A DNA stretch of 64,000 bases from Thalassoglobus polymorphus (lineage in GTDB: Bacteria > Planctomycetota > Planctomycetia > Planctomycetales > Planctomycetaceae): NCBI RefSeq assembly GCF_007744255.1, contig NZ_CP036267.1:1719541-1783540 (forward strand). Direction: 5' to 3'. Below the pieces are notes generated by a model. The model saw only the letters and a program-made list of their open reading frames with translations. It did no database searches and was not told the DNA's origin. A program made the translations under genes and the position numbers. Shown here piece by piece: positions 7,686 through 17,033 of this stretch (positions are counted from its first letter, which is position 1; each line of letters starts with the position of its first letter).

Positions 7686-10374
7686 ACTCGGCATCGAGCC
7701 AGTTGTCGCCGGTTTTACAATCGACAACGATCGGGACACTTAAATCGAGCGCTGATTCCATTTCTTCGCGAGCCAGTTGAATGAGCGAATCAACCGCTGC
7801 TTCAGGAGCCTCGAAGACGAGTTCATCATGGATTTGCAGGAGCATTCTGGCGGGGTGTTCTTCTCGTTGCATTCGGTGATGAACGTTGATCATTGCTTGC
7901 TTGATTAAGTCGGCGGCTGAACCTTGAATCACGGTATTGACCGCTGTCCGCTCAGGCATATTCAGGTTGCCCCAACGCTTTCCTCGAATCCCTGCAATCT
8001 CGCGTCTTCGTCCGAGAATGGTTGTCGCGTAACCAGTCTCTTTGACGTCATCGAGTGTCTGTTCCATGAAAGCTTGTACGCCCGAATACTTCGTAAAGTA
8101 GTCCTCGATAAATTGAGCCGCTTCGTCTTTCGGGATGCCCAAAGATGCTGCCAAGCCAAATGATGACTGTCCGTAGATCACACCGAAGTTGACCGCTTTG
8201 GCAACGCGGCGCTGTGACGAGTCGACCTCCTCTTTCGGAACACTATAGACTTGTGCAGCCACCGCTGTGTGAATATCGACACCGTCACGAAAGGCGCTAC
8301 ACATCTCTTCATCCCCACAGAAATGGGCGAGCATTCGCAGTTCGATCTGAGAGTAGTCGAGACAAATTAACTTCCAGCCCGGCTCGGAAGGGATGAATGC
8401 TTTGCGGATCAATCGACCTTCTTCAGTCCGGACCGGAATGTTTTGCAAGTTTGGATCGCTGGAGCTGAGGCGTCCGGTGGCTGCGGTCGTTTGGCTGAAG
8501 GAGGTATGAATTTTTCCCGTAAATTTGTTGACCAGATTCGGGATCGCATCTAGGTAAGTTCCCTTCAACTTGGAGAGTTGACGGTGTTCGATGATTTTCG
8601 CGGGGAGCGGATGCTCGGATGCCAGCTTTTCTAAAACTTCCTGATCAGTGCTGATGCCGGTTTTGGTCCGTTTGATGATCGGCAGATTCAAATCTTCGAA
8701 GAGAATTTTTGAGAGCTGTTTGGGAGAGTCGATATTGAATTCGCTCCCGGCAGCTTCGTAGATCTCTCCCATCAGTTGTGAGAGTCGCAATGTGAGGTGA
8801 TCGCTTTGCCGTTTCAGCTCATCGACATCGACACGAATTCCGTTCCATTCCATTTCGGCAAGCACAGGAATCAACGGACGTTCAAGATTCCAATAGAGGT
8901 CCCACAAATCTTCTTCGTGGAGTTTTTCTTCAATGACCTCCGTCAGTTGCCAGCAGACGTCGGCATCTTCGCTGGCGTATTCGGCTGCGTCGTCGACATC
9001 GACTTCAAACATCTTCAGCTGTTTCTTACCTTTCCCAATCAAGTTGCTGATCGGGATCATCTGGCGATGTAGATACTTCTTCGAGATGTCATCGAGACTG
9101 TGAGTTCGTGCCCCAGCGTCGAGCAGGTAATCGCCGACCATGCTGTCGAGACCCAGGTTCGCAATCAGGACTCCGGCACGTCTCAGAACGAGCATGTCGT
9201 ATTTAATGTTCTGGTTGACGATGGTGCGTTGGTCGTCTTCAAGAATCGGCTTGATGGCTGCCAGAACCTCGGCTGGATCGAGAACAGCTGTCCCTTTGGG
9301 ACCGTCGACAGGAATGTAAAATGAGCGTCCACTCTCCCAGCAAAACGCCCAGCCAACAATGTCTGCCTGTAGCGGGTCGATACTTGTCGTTTCGAGATCG
9401 ACGCAAAATTTCTCTTGATCTTTTAACTCACTGAGAAACTCTGCGAACTTTTCCTTGTCGTCGACTTTGGTCCATTCTCGATTTGGTGAGCCTGTCTCTT
9501 CGATTTTTGTCTGAGCGAGTGCGGTTTCCATTTCGTTGGCGTAGCGACGGAATCCAAAATCGGTGAAGAGTTCGAGCAGTCGCTGATGATCAGGCTTGGA
9601 GACACGGCATTCTTCCCAAGTCAACTTAATCGGGAGGCTGATGTTCAACCGGACGAGCTCACGACTCATCAGTGCCTGTTCACGATACGTTTTCAGATTT
9701 TCAGACAGCTTTTTCCCCGGAGCCTGATCGGCATTGTCGAGGACTTGTTCGAGTGTCTCAAACTTTTCGAGGAGTGCCTGAGCTTTCTTCGGTCCGACGA
9801 GTGGCACACCTGGCACATTGTCGACACTATCTCCGACCAGCGACTGGAAATCGACCACTTGGTCCGGGCGAACACCCCAGTCATCCCAAAGGTTTTCTTC
9901 GTCGTAGAGTTGCTTCTTGCGGATGCTGTAGATTTTGATCTTTGGGGCGAGAAGTTGCCGAATATCCTTGTCACTCGTCACCACGCGCACGTCGAAACCT
10001 TCGGCAGCAGCCCGAGTCGCCACTGTGGCGATCACATCGTCTGCTTCCCATCCCGGGTACGAGACAATCGGAATTCCAAACGCATCGACGACATCCAGAA
10101 TGAGTGGGATCTGCGGTTGCAGCTCGTCGGGCATGGCGTCGCGATTCGCCTTGTAGTCTTCGTAAATCGCGACACGTTCCTGCGGCGTTTGCGACTCCAT
10201 CGCACAGATGATGTGCGTAGGCGATTTCTCTTTCAGGAGGTGCTGAATGTCTCCGGTGAAGCCGAATACGGCATTCGTCGGTTGACCACGAGTACCGGTC
10301 ATCGGTTGCCGGATCGCGTGAAAGACCTGAAAAATCAGCGAGAACGTATCGACAATGTAAAGCGTGTCCGCCAT
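7684..10374 (-). CDS. polA: DNA polymerase I
   Basis: An 896-residue family A polymerase with all three domains. Residues 1 to about 290 form the 5'-3' exonuclease. Residues about 300-490 form the 3'-5' proofreading exonuclease, with its acidic residues present (Asp326 and Glu328 in VDLET, Asp393, Tyr466/Asp470), so proofreading should be intact. Residues about 520-896 form the polymerase, with motif A (LDYSQIELRM), the O-helix (KAVNFGVIYGQS) and motif C (QIHDELVFE). It works in Okazaki-fragment maturation and repair. The gene is monocistronic, and an R1 repeat begins at its stop codon. Confidence 0.98.
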   Translation of the reverse strand: MADTLYIVDTFSLIFQVFHAIRQPMTGTRGQPTNAVFGFTGDIQHLLKEKSPTHIICAMESQTPQERVAIYEDYKANRDAMPDELQPQIPLILDVVDAFGIPIVSYPGWEADDVIATVATRAAAEGFDVRVVTSDKDIRQLLAPKIKIYSIRKKQLYDEENLWDDWGVRPDQVVDFQSLVGDSVDNVPGVPLVGPKKAQALLEKFETLEQVLDNADQAPGKKLSENLKTYREQALMSRELVRLNISLPIKLTWEECRVSKPDHQRLLELFTDFGFRRYANEMETALAQTKIEETGSPNREWTKVDDKEKFAEFLSELKDQEKFCVDLETTSIDPLQADIVGWAFCWESGRSFYIPVDGPKGTAVLDPAEVLAAIKPILEDDQRTIVNQNIKYDMLVLRRAGVLIANLGLDSMVGDYLLDAGARTHSLDDISKKYLHRQMIPISNLIGKGKKQLKMFEVDVDDAAEYASEDADVCWQLTEVIEEKLHEEDLWDLYWNLERPLIPVLAEMEWNGIRVDVDELKRQSDHLTLRLSQLMGEIYEAAGSEFNIDSPKQLSKILFEDLNLPIIKRTKTGISTDQEVLEKLASEHPLPAKIIEHRQLSKLKGTYLDAIPNLVNKFTGKIHTSFSQTTAATGRLSSSDPNLQNIPVRTEEGRLIRKAFIPSEPGWKLICLDYSQIELRMLAHFCGDEEMCSAFRDGVDIHTAVAAQVYSVPKEEVDSSQRRVAKAVNFGVIYGQSSFGLAASLGIPKDEAAQFIEDYFTKYSGVQAFMEQTLDDVKETGYATTILGRRREIAGIRGKRWGNLNMPERTAVNTVIQGSAADLIKQAMINVHHRMQREEHPARMLLQIHDELVFEAPEAAVDSLIQLAREEMESALDLSVPIVVDCKTGDNWLDAE

Positions 10375-10500
10375 GAATGATCCGCGAATAAGTAAGTCGG
10401 TGAATGAATTCGAGTGTTGGTTTTTCCCCGGTCGATGATCGTGGGCTAGTTAAAAGCGGTCGCTCACCGGCGGTTGATGAAGTTGTCAGGGAACTTATTG

Positions 10501-10568
10501 GCTCTAACAAAACCTGAATCAGATCGCGAAGCTCAGCGAATCAAAACGATTTCAGGAGTATTGTTAGC
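10501..10568. repeat. Dispersed repeat family R3, copy 2
   Basis: The outer ends GCTCTAACAA and TTGTTAGC are inverted, followed inward by ACCTGAATC and GATTTCAGG, also inverted. The unit resembles the left end of the element at 2170. It lies a few bases after the TAA of the TerC gene. Confidence 0.5.
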
Positions 10569-10573
10569 GGTTC

Positions 10574-11374
10574 TTAATGCTTTGCGGTTTTGCTGGAAGC
10601 GAGTTCCCGCATGAGTGCGATCTTCTTCTGGTAACGACTTTGAACAATATCGACAATGACCAGCACTGCGAGGACGAAGTAGAAGGTGGTTTTCGTCATC
10701 GCGTGGACTTCGTAACTGAATAGCTTGATGTGAGCCAGGTGCCCACCTTCCGAAATCAGCATCACCCCGACAATAAACAGAATGAATAAGCCGAGGACTT
10801 CGTACATACGGTTTTTCTTAAGAAATTCAGCGACGTGGTCAGCCAGGAAAATCATTAGAAGACCGCTCGCGATAATTGCAATCGCCATGACGATGACGTT
10901 GTCGGTCAGAGCCATCGCGCTGAGGATGGAATCGAACGAAAAGACCAGGTTCATGAGCACAATCCAGAAGATTGCTCCGTTGACCGAGCGTTTTGCATCA
11001 GATTGATGCTCTTCCAGGTGTTCTATCGCCAGCATGTGGTTGATTTCTTTGACCGCTGTGTAAAGGATAAACCCACCACCCGCGATAGTAATCAGAGCGT
11101 GAAGGTTGAACTCTCCTTCGAAGACTTTCTTGATGTGGATCTCAAAAAACGGATCTTTGAAAGATTCGAGCATCTGAACGACGACGATCAACAGCAGGAT
11201 TCTCAGGCCAATCGCTAGGCCGATTCCCAATTTGCGGACATATTTTTGCCTGTCCTCCGGGACCCGTTTGGATTCAATCGAGATGTACAACAAATTGTCA
11301 AAACCCAAAACTGCCTGAAGCAGGATGAGCATGAGCAATGTCATGAAATTGCCAATGGTGAAAAGGTCCGCCAT
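10574..11374 (-). CDS. TerC family integral membrane protein
   Basis: A 266-residue protein with about seven transmembrane segments. Two conserved acidic membrane motifs typical of TerC proteins are visible: GFDNLLYISI near residue 28 and FSFDSILSAMALTDN in the second half. TerC homologues are linked to tellurite resistance and, in several bacteria, to manganese export or metal loading of secreted proteins. Which applies here is not shown. ATG 11374 is chosen; the upstream in-frame TTG at 11386 adds only four residues. The gene is divergent from the LarA-like gene. Confidence 0.92.
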   Translation of the reverse strand: MADLFTIGNFMTLLMLILLQAVLGFDNLLYISIESKRVPEDRQKYVRKLGIGLAIGLRILLLIVVVQMLESFKDPFFEIHIKKVFEGEFNLHALITIAGGGFILYTAVKEINHMLAIEHLEEHQSDAKRSVNGAIFWIVLMNLVFSFDSILSAMALTDNVIVMAIAIIASGLLMIFLADHVAEFLKKNRMYEVLGLFILFIVGVMLISEGGHLAHIKLFSYEVHAMTKTTFYFVLAVLVIVDIVQSRYQKKIALMRELASSKTAKH

Positions 11375-11509
11375 GGATGTTCTCAAACTCTGAATTTGTG
11401 AATAGATTCAATCGAAGTGAACCGTAGAATAGACAGTGCGAGCAGTTGTGGCTAGAAACTCACTTGCATGAAGAAAGAAACGCTGGCTCAATAGATACGG
11501 CAAGAACCC

Positions 11510-11538
11510 GTAGCCGGACACTTCAACTGTCCGGCTAC
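11510..11538. other. CCGG-stem hairpin family, copy 2 (upstream of the LarA-like gene)
   Basis: GTAGCCGGACA pairs with TGTCCGGCTAC around CTTCAAC and is followed by ATTTTT. It lies 35 bases before the LarA-like start codon in a divergent promoter region, so it is not at the end of any gene. It could be a leader element or a mobile hairpin. Confidence 0.6.
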
Positions 11539-11572
11539 ATTTTTGGACGTTCGAAACCGAGAAAATAATTTT

Positions 11573-12805
11573 ATGTCGCATGAACTGATTCAACTGAATA
11601 CCCCTTACGGACGTGATGCCCGCTTCCAGGGAGAGGTCCTGGGAAAACGGACGCTCCTGCACTTTCAGCCCAAAGAAGACTTGCGAGATCTCGCAACCGG
11701 ACTGCGGGAGTCTCTGGCGAATCCTTTGGAACTCCCGGAATTGAAACTTGCTTGTGTCCCGGGGGATCGCGTTGTCATCGCCCTCGCAGAGGAAACACCG
11801 CGTGCCGATGCGGTGGTGGCGATGTTGTGGAAGCAACTCTCTGCTGGGGGAATTCAGCCGGAAGACTTACTCATCTTAAAGCCGGGAACATGGGGGGGCA
11901 CCTCATCCGTTGATCCCCGTTCGCTGTTATCGAAAGATCTGCAGGAAAAAATTCAGCTGAAGCGTCACGATCCGACTGAGAAGGAAGTCTGTGGCTATCT
12001 CGCCTCGACGGCCTCGGGAGAACGAATTTATCTTGCCAAAGAGCTTCTCGAAGCGGACCTGGTGATTCCTGTTGGACCGGCGAGCTTTGATCCTGTGCTG
12101 GGGTATTGCGGGGAGGCAAGTGTCCTTTACCCTGCGTTCTCCGAAACCAATGCGATTATGAAATCCATTGGGCATGGCCACGATGAACTGTCACCGTCAG
12201 AGGCTCGTCCGTTACGTCAGCAGGTTGAAGAAGTCGGCTGGCTCTTGGGGGTTCAGTTTGTGATCAGCATTATCCCCGGTCGTGGAAAAGAAGTGCAGTC
12301 GATCTTTGTTGGTTCTGCAGATGCCGTGGCCCGTGACGTTCGCGCCGAGTTGAACTCGACCTGTCGTATTGAATTGGAGGAGCGAGCGGAGATGGTGCTG
12401 GTTGCTGTCGAGGAGACAACAACACCACAAACCTGGGAGCAAGTGGCCCATGCGATTGACGTCGCTCGGCGAATTGTCTCTCGCGATGGCCGAATTGTTG
12501 TCCTGTCACAACTGACTCAAAAACGTGGACCGGGACTTGATATTCTTAAAGAAGCCCGCACGCCGAGCGAGGCACTCAAACCTATTCAAAATGTCAGCCC
12601 GCCAGATTTCCTCGCTGCTACCCGAATCGCAAAGGCTGTTGATTGGGCGAACGTCTATCTGCTGAGCGACTTGCCAGCAGAGGAAATTGAAGACCTGTTT
12701 ATCATCCCCCTTGCATCGGAGTTGGAGGTTCAGAAACTTCTCCAGGGCGATGAAACAACTGTGATCATCGAGTCTGCTCAAAAAGTCTACGCAAGTTGCG
12801 AGTGA
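11573..12805 (+). CDS. LarA-like (DUF2088) protein lacking the NPN-lysine
   Basis: A 410-residue protein with LarA/DUF2088 layout: PGDRVVIAL near 63-71 and a G-rich motif GYCGEASVLYP at 177-187. In true lactate racemase the same motif reads roughly GYSGG-x-K-x-I-x-PG, and its lysine carries the nickel-pincer nucleotide. Here Ser183 takes that place, and the histidine ten residues earlier is Asp173. The protein is therefore probably not a standard NPN racemase; it may be a divergent epimerase or another enzyme. ATG 11573 is preferred to an in-frame TTG at 11543 lying directly after a hairpin. Matching hairpins flank the gene on both sides. Confidence 0.75.
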   Translation: MSHELIQLNTPYGRDARFQGEVLGKRTLLHFQPKEDLRDLATGLRESLANPLELPELKLACVPGDRVVIALAEETPRADAVVAMLWKQLSAGGIQPEDLLILKPGTWGGTSSVDPRSLLSKDLQEKIQLKRHDPTEKEVCGYLASTASGERIYLAKELLEADLVIPVGPASFDPVLGYCGEASVLYPAFSETNAIMKSIGHGHDELSPSEARPLRQQVEEVGWLLGVQFVISIIPGRGKEVQSIFVGSADAVARDVRAELNSTCRIELEERAEMVLVAVEETTTPQTWEQVAHAIDVARRIVSRDGRIVVLSQLTQKRGPGLDILKEARTPSEALKPIQNVSPPDFLAATRIAKAVDWANVYLLSDLPAEEIEDLFIIPLASELEVQKLLQGDETTVIIESAQKVYASCE

Positions 12806-12817
12806 TGTCATCAAATA

Positions 12818-12851
12818 AGCCGGACACTCGATGTACTCGATGTGTCCGGCT
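12818..12851 (+). terminator. CCGG-stem hairpin family, copy 3
   Basis: AGCCGGACA pairs with TGTCCGGCT around a 16-base loop that holds a repeated CTCGATG. It lies 12 bases after the LarA-like stop codon and 30 bases before the end of the convergent hydrolase gene, so it may terminate either transcript. Confidence 0.65.
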
Positions 12852-12881
12852 CAATAATTAAATGACTGTTGTTCATAGGAA

Positions 12882-14885
12882 TTAGTTGAATTCGATATGA
12901 ACTCTTTTACAACTCGGGTCTTCGTCAGTTGGTTCACCTACCTCGTCCACGGGATGCGTGTAAAGATATTTCCAGACAGGCTCAAACAGATATTCGCCCT
13001 CGGCATTCTTCGGTGATGCTCCGCCGGGACCAACTGAGGAGTGAGCCCGTTTGGCATCTCCTTTGACGTCAGCTGAAGAAATCAGTCGGCGCGTATTCTT
13101 GTATGGGGCTGCTTCATCGTCCACATTGACGATGGGGCCGAACTCGTGCATGCCCAAGAGTTCCCATGATCGGCAGTAGTGATCTCCACTCCATCCACCA
13201 TCGAGAACATGGCTGAATCCGAAGTAGCGGTTCGCTGGAGTTGCTGATCGATTCGCTTGCCAGTCTTGATCCTGATCGCGTGGACCACAAAGCATGACGA
13301 CGCGATCCACACGTTGATGTTTCGCAAAACGGGCAGCGGTCGTAGATCCGTGAGAGCTTCCAGAGATGATGACCTTATCCCACTGAAGTCCTTTGCCGTC
13401 ACTGCTGAGAAACTGTTCCCAGTTTCCTTGAGGGTTCTCTTTCGCCAGCCACTTCACAAACTGGAATGCACGCTCCGCCATTCCGTCTGGACGAGCGAGG
13501 TCGAGTTCGTCGCTGAAGTCTTCTCCTGTGGCTGCTTCGAGTCTCACATTCCCCCGCGCCTGTGCGTCTTTGGGTTGTGGTCGACAGAGTGTTCCAAACC
13601 ATTTGTTGGCATAGCTGACTTGAATTGCATGTAAGCCGTAATTGTTCAGTCGTTCGAAGAGTCGATCATTATGGCCCATCAGCCAGATGACCAGTTTCCC
13701 CTCCGGAGCGACGCGGGTATCGACCGAAGCGTTTTCGAGATCCTGAGGCTTTTGGTCTGTCCCGAATACGAATTTGATTTCGGGGTACTCTTTCGTTCTT
13801 GGATCAATTTTGCTGGCGCGTGCCTGCAATTTGTACCGCTGAGGTTTTGGATCGTTGAATTTACGCTGGACTGGAGAGGTCCGCTGATCTTTGTTTTTGG
13901 CGACTGCTTGATGAGCTGTCTTCTGCAAGAAAAGAGCGTAGTCTTTGTCGAGTCCCTCGGGGATGTATTTGTTTCCGACACAACTTTCATTGAAGAGAGT
14001 TTCGTACCAGACACATGCTCCAAGATACTCGCCAGCTGTGTTGGCATGATGGCCATCCATTCGCAAGACCCATCCCGGATCTTTTCCCTTTTGCTTTCGC
14101 CACTGCCAACCAACATGCAGCGAATGCGCCTGATTCGGAAGTTGAGGATGTTTGGCACTTTTGCTGTCAAACGAGTTGTCAGGGCGATAACCAAATGCTT
14201 TATCCGTATCTGCGATATAAAACGCATCACCGACAGGAATGCGACGGACGCCAAGATCGGAAGCAATCGTTTTGTAAGCATCGGAGAGCATTTCGTACAT
14301 CTCCGCTTGAGTCGCTGGTTCTTTTTCGTTGCTGGAAGGTCTCGTGAAACGTGGGTCGTCTACACGGTAAGCCCAGGTTTGATGAACGAGTAATTCCGCA
14401 CCGGGAGCATAGCGGCTGATGATGTTTTGTAGCTGCGAGGCAAACGGACGATAGTTATCGATGTTGTGACTTTTGAAACTCGCCTGCTGAATGGTGACAT
14501 AGTCCCAGTCGTCTGACTGCAAAGCCTGTTGCAGGCTCGACTTGTTTGAATACAAGCCTGCTGCTGCTTGGGGATCTTGCTCATTCTTCAGTGCTTTGTT
14601 GGCGTGCAACTCCATCGATGCGCCACCAACAGTGACCGGTCGGTGAGTCAGTTGATGTCCCCCAGCTTTAACGAGATCGTCGAGATGGTTCGTCGCGTTT
14701 CTTGAAAAGCTGTTCCCAATCGTTAATAAGCGAACATGTTTTTGACTTAAGGATGCTTTCTTCTTAGAATTGGAAAGCCGTTGTTGTCGGCTTTCTGCTG
14801 ATGCCGTCTGAGAAGTTTCGACGATACAAAAGATAAGACTCAAACAGACTCCGACTCTAAACAGAGGCGAAAAGAACTTTAGCAT
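12882..14885 (-). CDS. Secreted SGNH-like/DUF4886 plus alpha/beta hydrolase fusion
   Basis: A 667-residue exported protein with signal peptide 1 to about 30. The first half begins LLTIGNSFSRNATNHL, a GNS block typical of DUF4886/SGNH-like hydrolases, and has a later DGHHANTAGEYLGA that supplies the Asp-x-x-His pair. The second half carries ISGSSHGSTTAARFA, a Ser-nucleophile elbow, plus a nearby HEFG, typical of alpha/beta hydrolases. Two esterase-type domains on one chain suggest deacylation of a complex glycan or lipid; this is inference. ATG 14885 has GGAGAA about 8 bases upstream and begins the signal peptide. The 111-base extension to 14996 is unlikely. Confidence 0.82.
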   Translation of the reverse strand: MLKFFSPLFRVGVCLSLIFCIVETSQTASAESRQQRLSNSKKKASLSQKHVRLLTIGNSFSRNATNHLDDLVKAGGHQLTHRPVTVGGASMELHANKALKNEQDPQAAAGLYSNKSSLQQALQSDDWDYVTIQQASFKSHNIDNYRPFASQLQNIISRYAPGAELLVHQTWAYRVDDPRFTRPSSNEKEPATQAEMYEMLSDAYKTIASDLGVRRIPVGDAFYIADTDKAFGYRPDNSFDSKSAKHPQLPNQAHSLHVGWQWRKQKGKDPGWVLRMDGHHANTAGEYLGACVWYETLFNESCVGNKYIPEGLDKDYALFLQKTAHQAVAKNKDQRTSPVQRKFNDPKPQRYKLQARASKIDPRTKEYPEIKFVFGTDQKPQDLENASVDTRVAPEGKLVIWLMGHNDRLFERLNNYGLHAIQVSYANKWFGTLCRPQPKDAQARGNVRLEAATGEDFSDELDLARPDGMAERAFQFVKWLAKENPQGNWEQFLSSDGKGLQWDKVIISGSSHGSTTAARFAKHQRVDRVVMLCGPRDQDQDWQANRSATPANRYFGFSHVLDGGWSGDHYCRSWELLGMHEFGPIVNVDDEAAPYKNTRRLISSADVKGDAKRAHSSVGPGGASPKNAEGEYLFEPVWKYLYTHPVDEVGEPTDEDPSCKRVHIEFN

Positions 14886-15107
14886 TGGAAGTATTCTCCG
14901 CAGAAGGTATGATTGTTGAACAACAAGCGCGCCGCGATCCCACCCCAACTGACCTCGACAGATTCGATTTTCACACGCGATCACAGAATCGTTCAATTGA
15001 TATCACTCAATTGACGTGAGATTGAAATATCCTACCAAGACCGCCTGACATTCAAAACTCTGCGATGCTTCGGCCTTTTCCATGTGTCGTCCGATCCATT
15101 GCGGTTG

Positions 15108-17033
15108 ATGAATGCCACCTGCCAAAGTCGATTGTTGATGAATCATTCCTCTTCATACATCATTGCTTTTCTCATCCCGATAACGGCTCTTGCGTTCGGT
15201 CACGAATGTTGCGCTTTGGAACCACAAGCAAGCGTTCCTGGCGAATCTCATTTCGTGACGAACATCGTACCGTTCGTCAACCAATACTGTATTGATTGTC
15301 ACAGTGGTGAAGGTGCCGAAGGTGGAGTCGACTTCGAACGGTTCTCTAAGAACTCGCAGATTCAGGAAGAGTACGAACTTTGGGAGCATGTGCACCGTCT
15401 CATCAAAGAGCAGCAGATGCCTCCATCGGACTCAGAACAACCGACTTCAGCTCAGTTCGTTTCAATCCTTGATGCGATCAACCTGGAGTTAGCAAGTTTC
15501 GATTGTGATAAAGAAAAGCATCCCGGGCGTGTGACTCTGCGTCGACTGAATCGTGTTGAGTACAACAACACCATCCGGGACCTTTTGGGATTAAATCTCG
15601 ATCTTGCCAAAGACTTCCCGGCTGACGATGTCGGAAGTGGATTCGATAACATTGGGGATGTCCTCACGATCCCCCCTGTCCTGGTTGAAAAATATCTCGC
15701 AGCCGCCGAAACAATCGCCAAGCACGCTTTCGAAAATCCTGAAATACGCAAGCGGATCGAAGTCCACACTGCGGAATCGGACGACAAGAAAGTTGAAGTT
15801 GCGACTCGAAACATTCGTGAATTCGCCGAACGTGCCTATCGTCGACCACTCTCTGAGAATGAGGTTGAGCGGATTGCAGGAGTGATGAAGAGTGCATATC
15901 AGTTGGAAGGTGGCATCGACGAAATCTTCCAGACGGTCGTGACAGCAATCTTGACGAACCCAAATTTCCTTTTTCGAGTTGAACAAGATCCGAAGGATGG
16001 CGAGGAAATTCGAACTTTAAACGACTTCGAACTGGCGTCCCGGCTCTCCTATTTTCTCTGGAGTAGTATGCCTGACGAAGAACTCTTTGCACTCGCCAGC
16101 AAAGGGGAGCTTTCAGATCCGGATGTCATATCTGCTCAGGTCACTCGAATGCTGAGTGATCCGAAATCAAGGGCACTGGTCAATAATTTTGCGGGGCAGT
16201 GGCTGCAACTTCGTGATGTTTCTCAACTGACTCCTGACTCCAAATCGTTTCCCAGTTTTAACGCGGACTTGCAGCGAGCAATGCGGAAAGAGACAGAGAT
16301 CTTTTTCGAAAAACTCCTGCACGAGAACCGCAGCCTTTTGGAATTCCTCAATGCCGATTACACATACCTGAATGAAACACTTGCACAGCACTATGGCATC
16401 AAGGACGTGCAGGGTGATCAGTTCCGAAAAGTGAATCTTCCCGCCGGAAGGCGTGGCGTGCTGACTCACGCAAGTATTCTAATGCTCACTTCAAATCCAA
16501 CCCGAACTTCTCCGGTGAAGCGCGGCAAATGGATTCTTGACAACATCTTGGCTGAACCCCCTCCCCCTCCACCACCAGATGTTCCGGTTCTTGAGGAGGG
16601 AGGTGAGGCACTTGGATCGTTCCGAGAGCAACTCGAGCAACACCGTGCAGACCCGTCCTGCGCATCATGTCATCGGACGATGGATGCACTCGGTTTTGGG
16701 ATGGAAAATTTCGATGCCATTGGTGCTTGGCGAGACCGCGAGGGACGCTTCGATATCGATGCTTCGGGGCAAATGCCGGGCGGACAAAATTTCGATGGGG
16801 CATCCGAATTGATGGACATTCTTGTCGAAGAAAAGAAAACAGAGTTTAGCCGCTGTCTGACAAAAAAAATGCTGACCTACGCCCTCGGGCGAGGATTAGA
16901 ATCGTATGACCGATGTGCCGTTAACAAAATTGTTGATGCCCTTGAAAGGGACGACTATCGGTTTCAAACGCTGATCTTTGAAATTGTAATTAGCGATCCA
17001 TTTACAATGCGAGAAGCAAGGAGATCTCAATGA
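15108..17033 (+). CDS. PSD-type cytochrome c/DUF1587-DUF1595-DUF1592-DUF1588-DUF1585 protein
   Basis: A 641-residue exported planctomycete-type protein. After an N-terminal signal there is a haem-binding CIDCH (Cys61, Cys64, His65). Then come the domain series DUF1587 (RLNRVEYNNTIRDLLGL), DUF1595, DUF1592 (LASRLSYFLWSSMPDEEL), DUF1588 (NPTRTSPVKRGKWILDN) and DUF1585 (near the CLTKKMLTYALGRG block). Function is unknown; these proteins always pair with a DUF1552 partner, as here. ATG 15108 gives a basic signal-peptide start; GTG 15084 and ATG 15138 are alternatives and no ribosome site decides. It overlaps the next gene by four bases (ATGA). Confidence 0.9.
   Translation: MNATCQSRLLMNHSSSYIIAFLIPITALAFGHECCALEPQASVPGESHFVTNIVPFVNQYCIDCHSGEGAEGGVDFERFSKNSQIQEEYELWEHVHRLIKEQQMPPSDSEQPTSAQFVSILDAINLELASFDCDKEKHPGRVTLRRLNRVEYNNTIRDLLGLNLDLAKDFPADDVGSGFDNIGDVLTIPPVLVEKYLAAAETIAKHAFENPEIRKRIEVHTAESDDKKVEVATRNIREFAERAYRRPLSENEVERIAGVMKSAYQLEGGIDEIFQTVVTAILTNPNFLFRVEQDPKDGEEIRTLNDFELASRLSYFLWSSMPDEELFALASKGELSDPDVISAQVTRMLSDPKSRALVNNFAGQWLQLRDVSQLTPDSKSFPSFNADLQRAMRKETEIFFEKLLHENRSLLEFLNADYTYLNETLAQHYGIKDVQGDQFRKVNLPAGRRGVLTHASILMLTSNPTRTSPVKRGKWILDNILAEPPPPPPPDVPVLEEGGEALGSFREQLEQHRADPSCASCHRTMDALGFGMENFDAIGAWRDREGRFDIDASGQMPGGQNFDGASELMDILVEEKKTEFSRCLTKKMLTYALGRGLESYDRCAVNKIVDALERDDYRFQTLIFEIVISDPFTMREARRSQ

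Noticed and set aside
9586-10380. A 264-codon open frame antisense to polA
   Set aside because: It lies wholly inside the polymerase gene on the other strand, has no recognisable domain or ribosome site, and its codons mirror the real frame.
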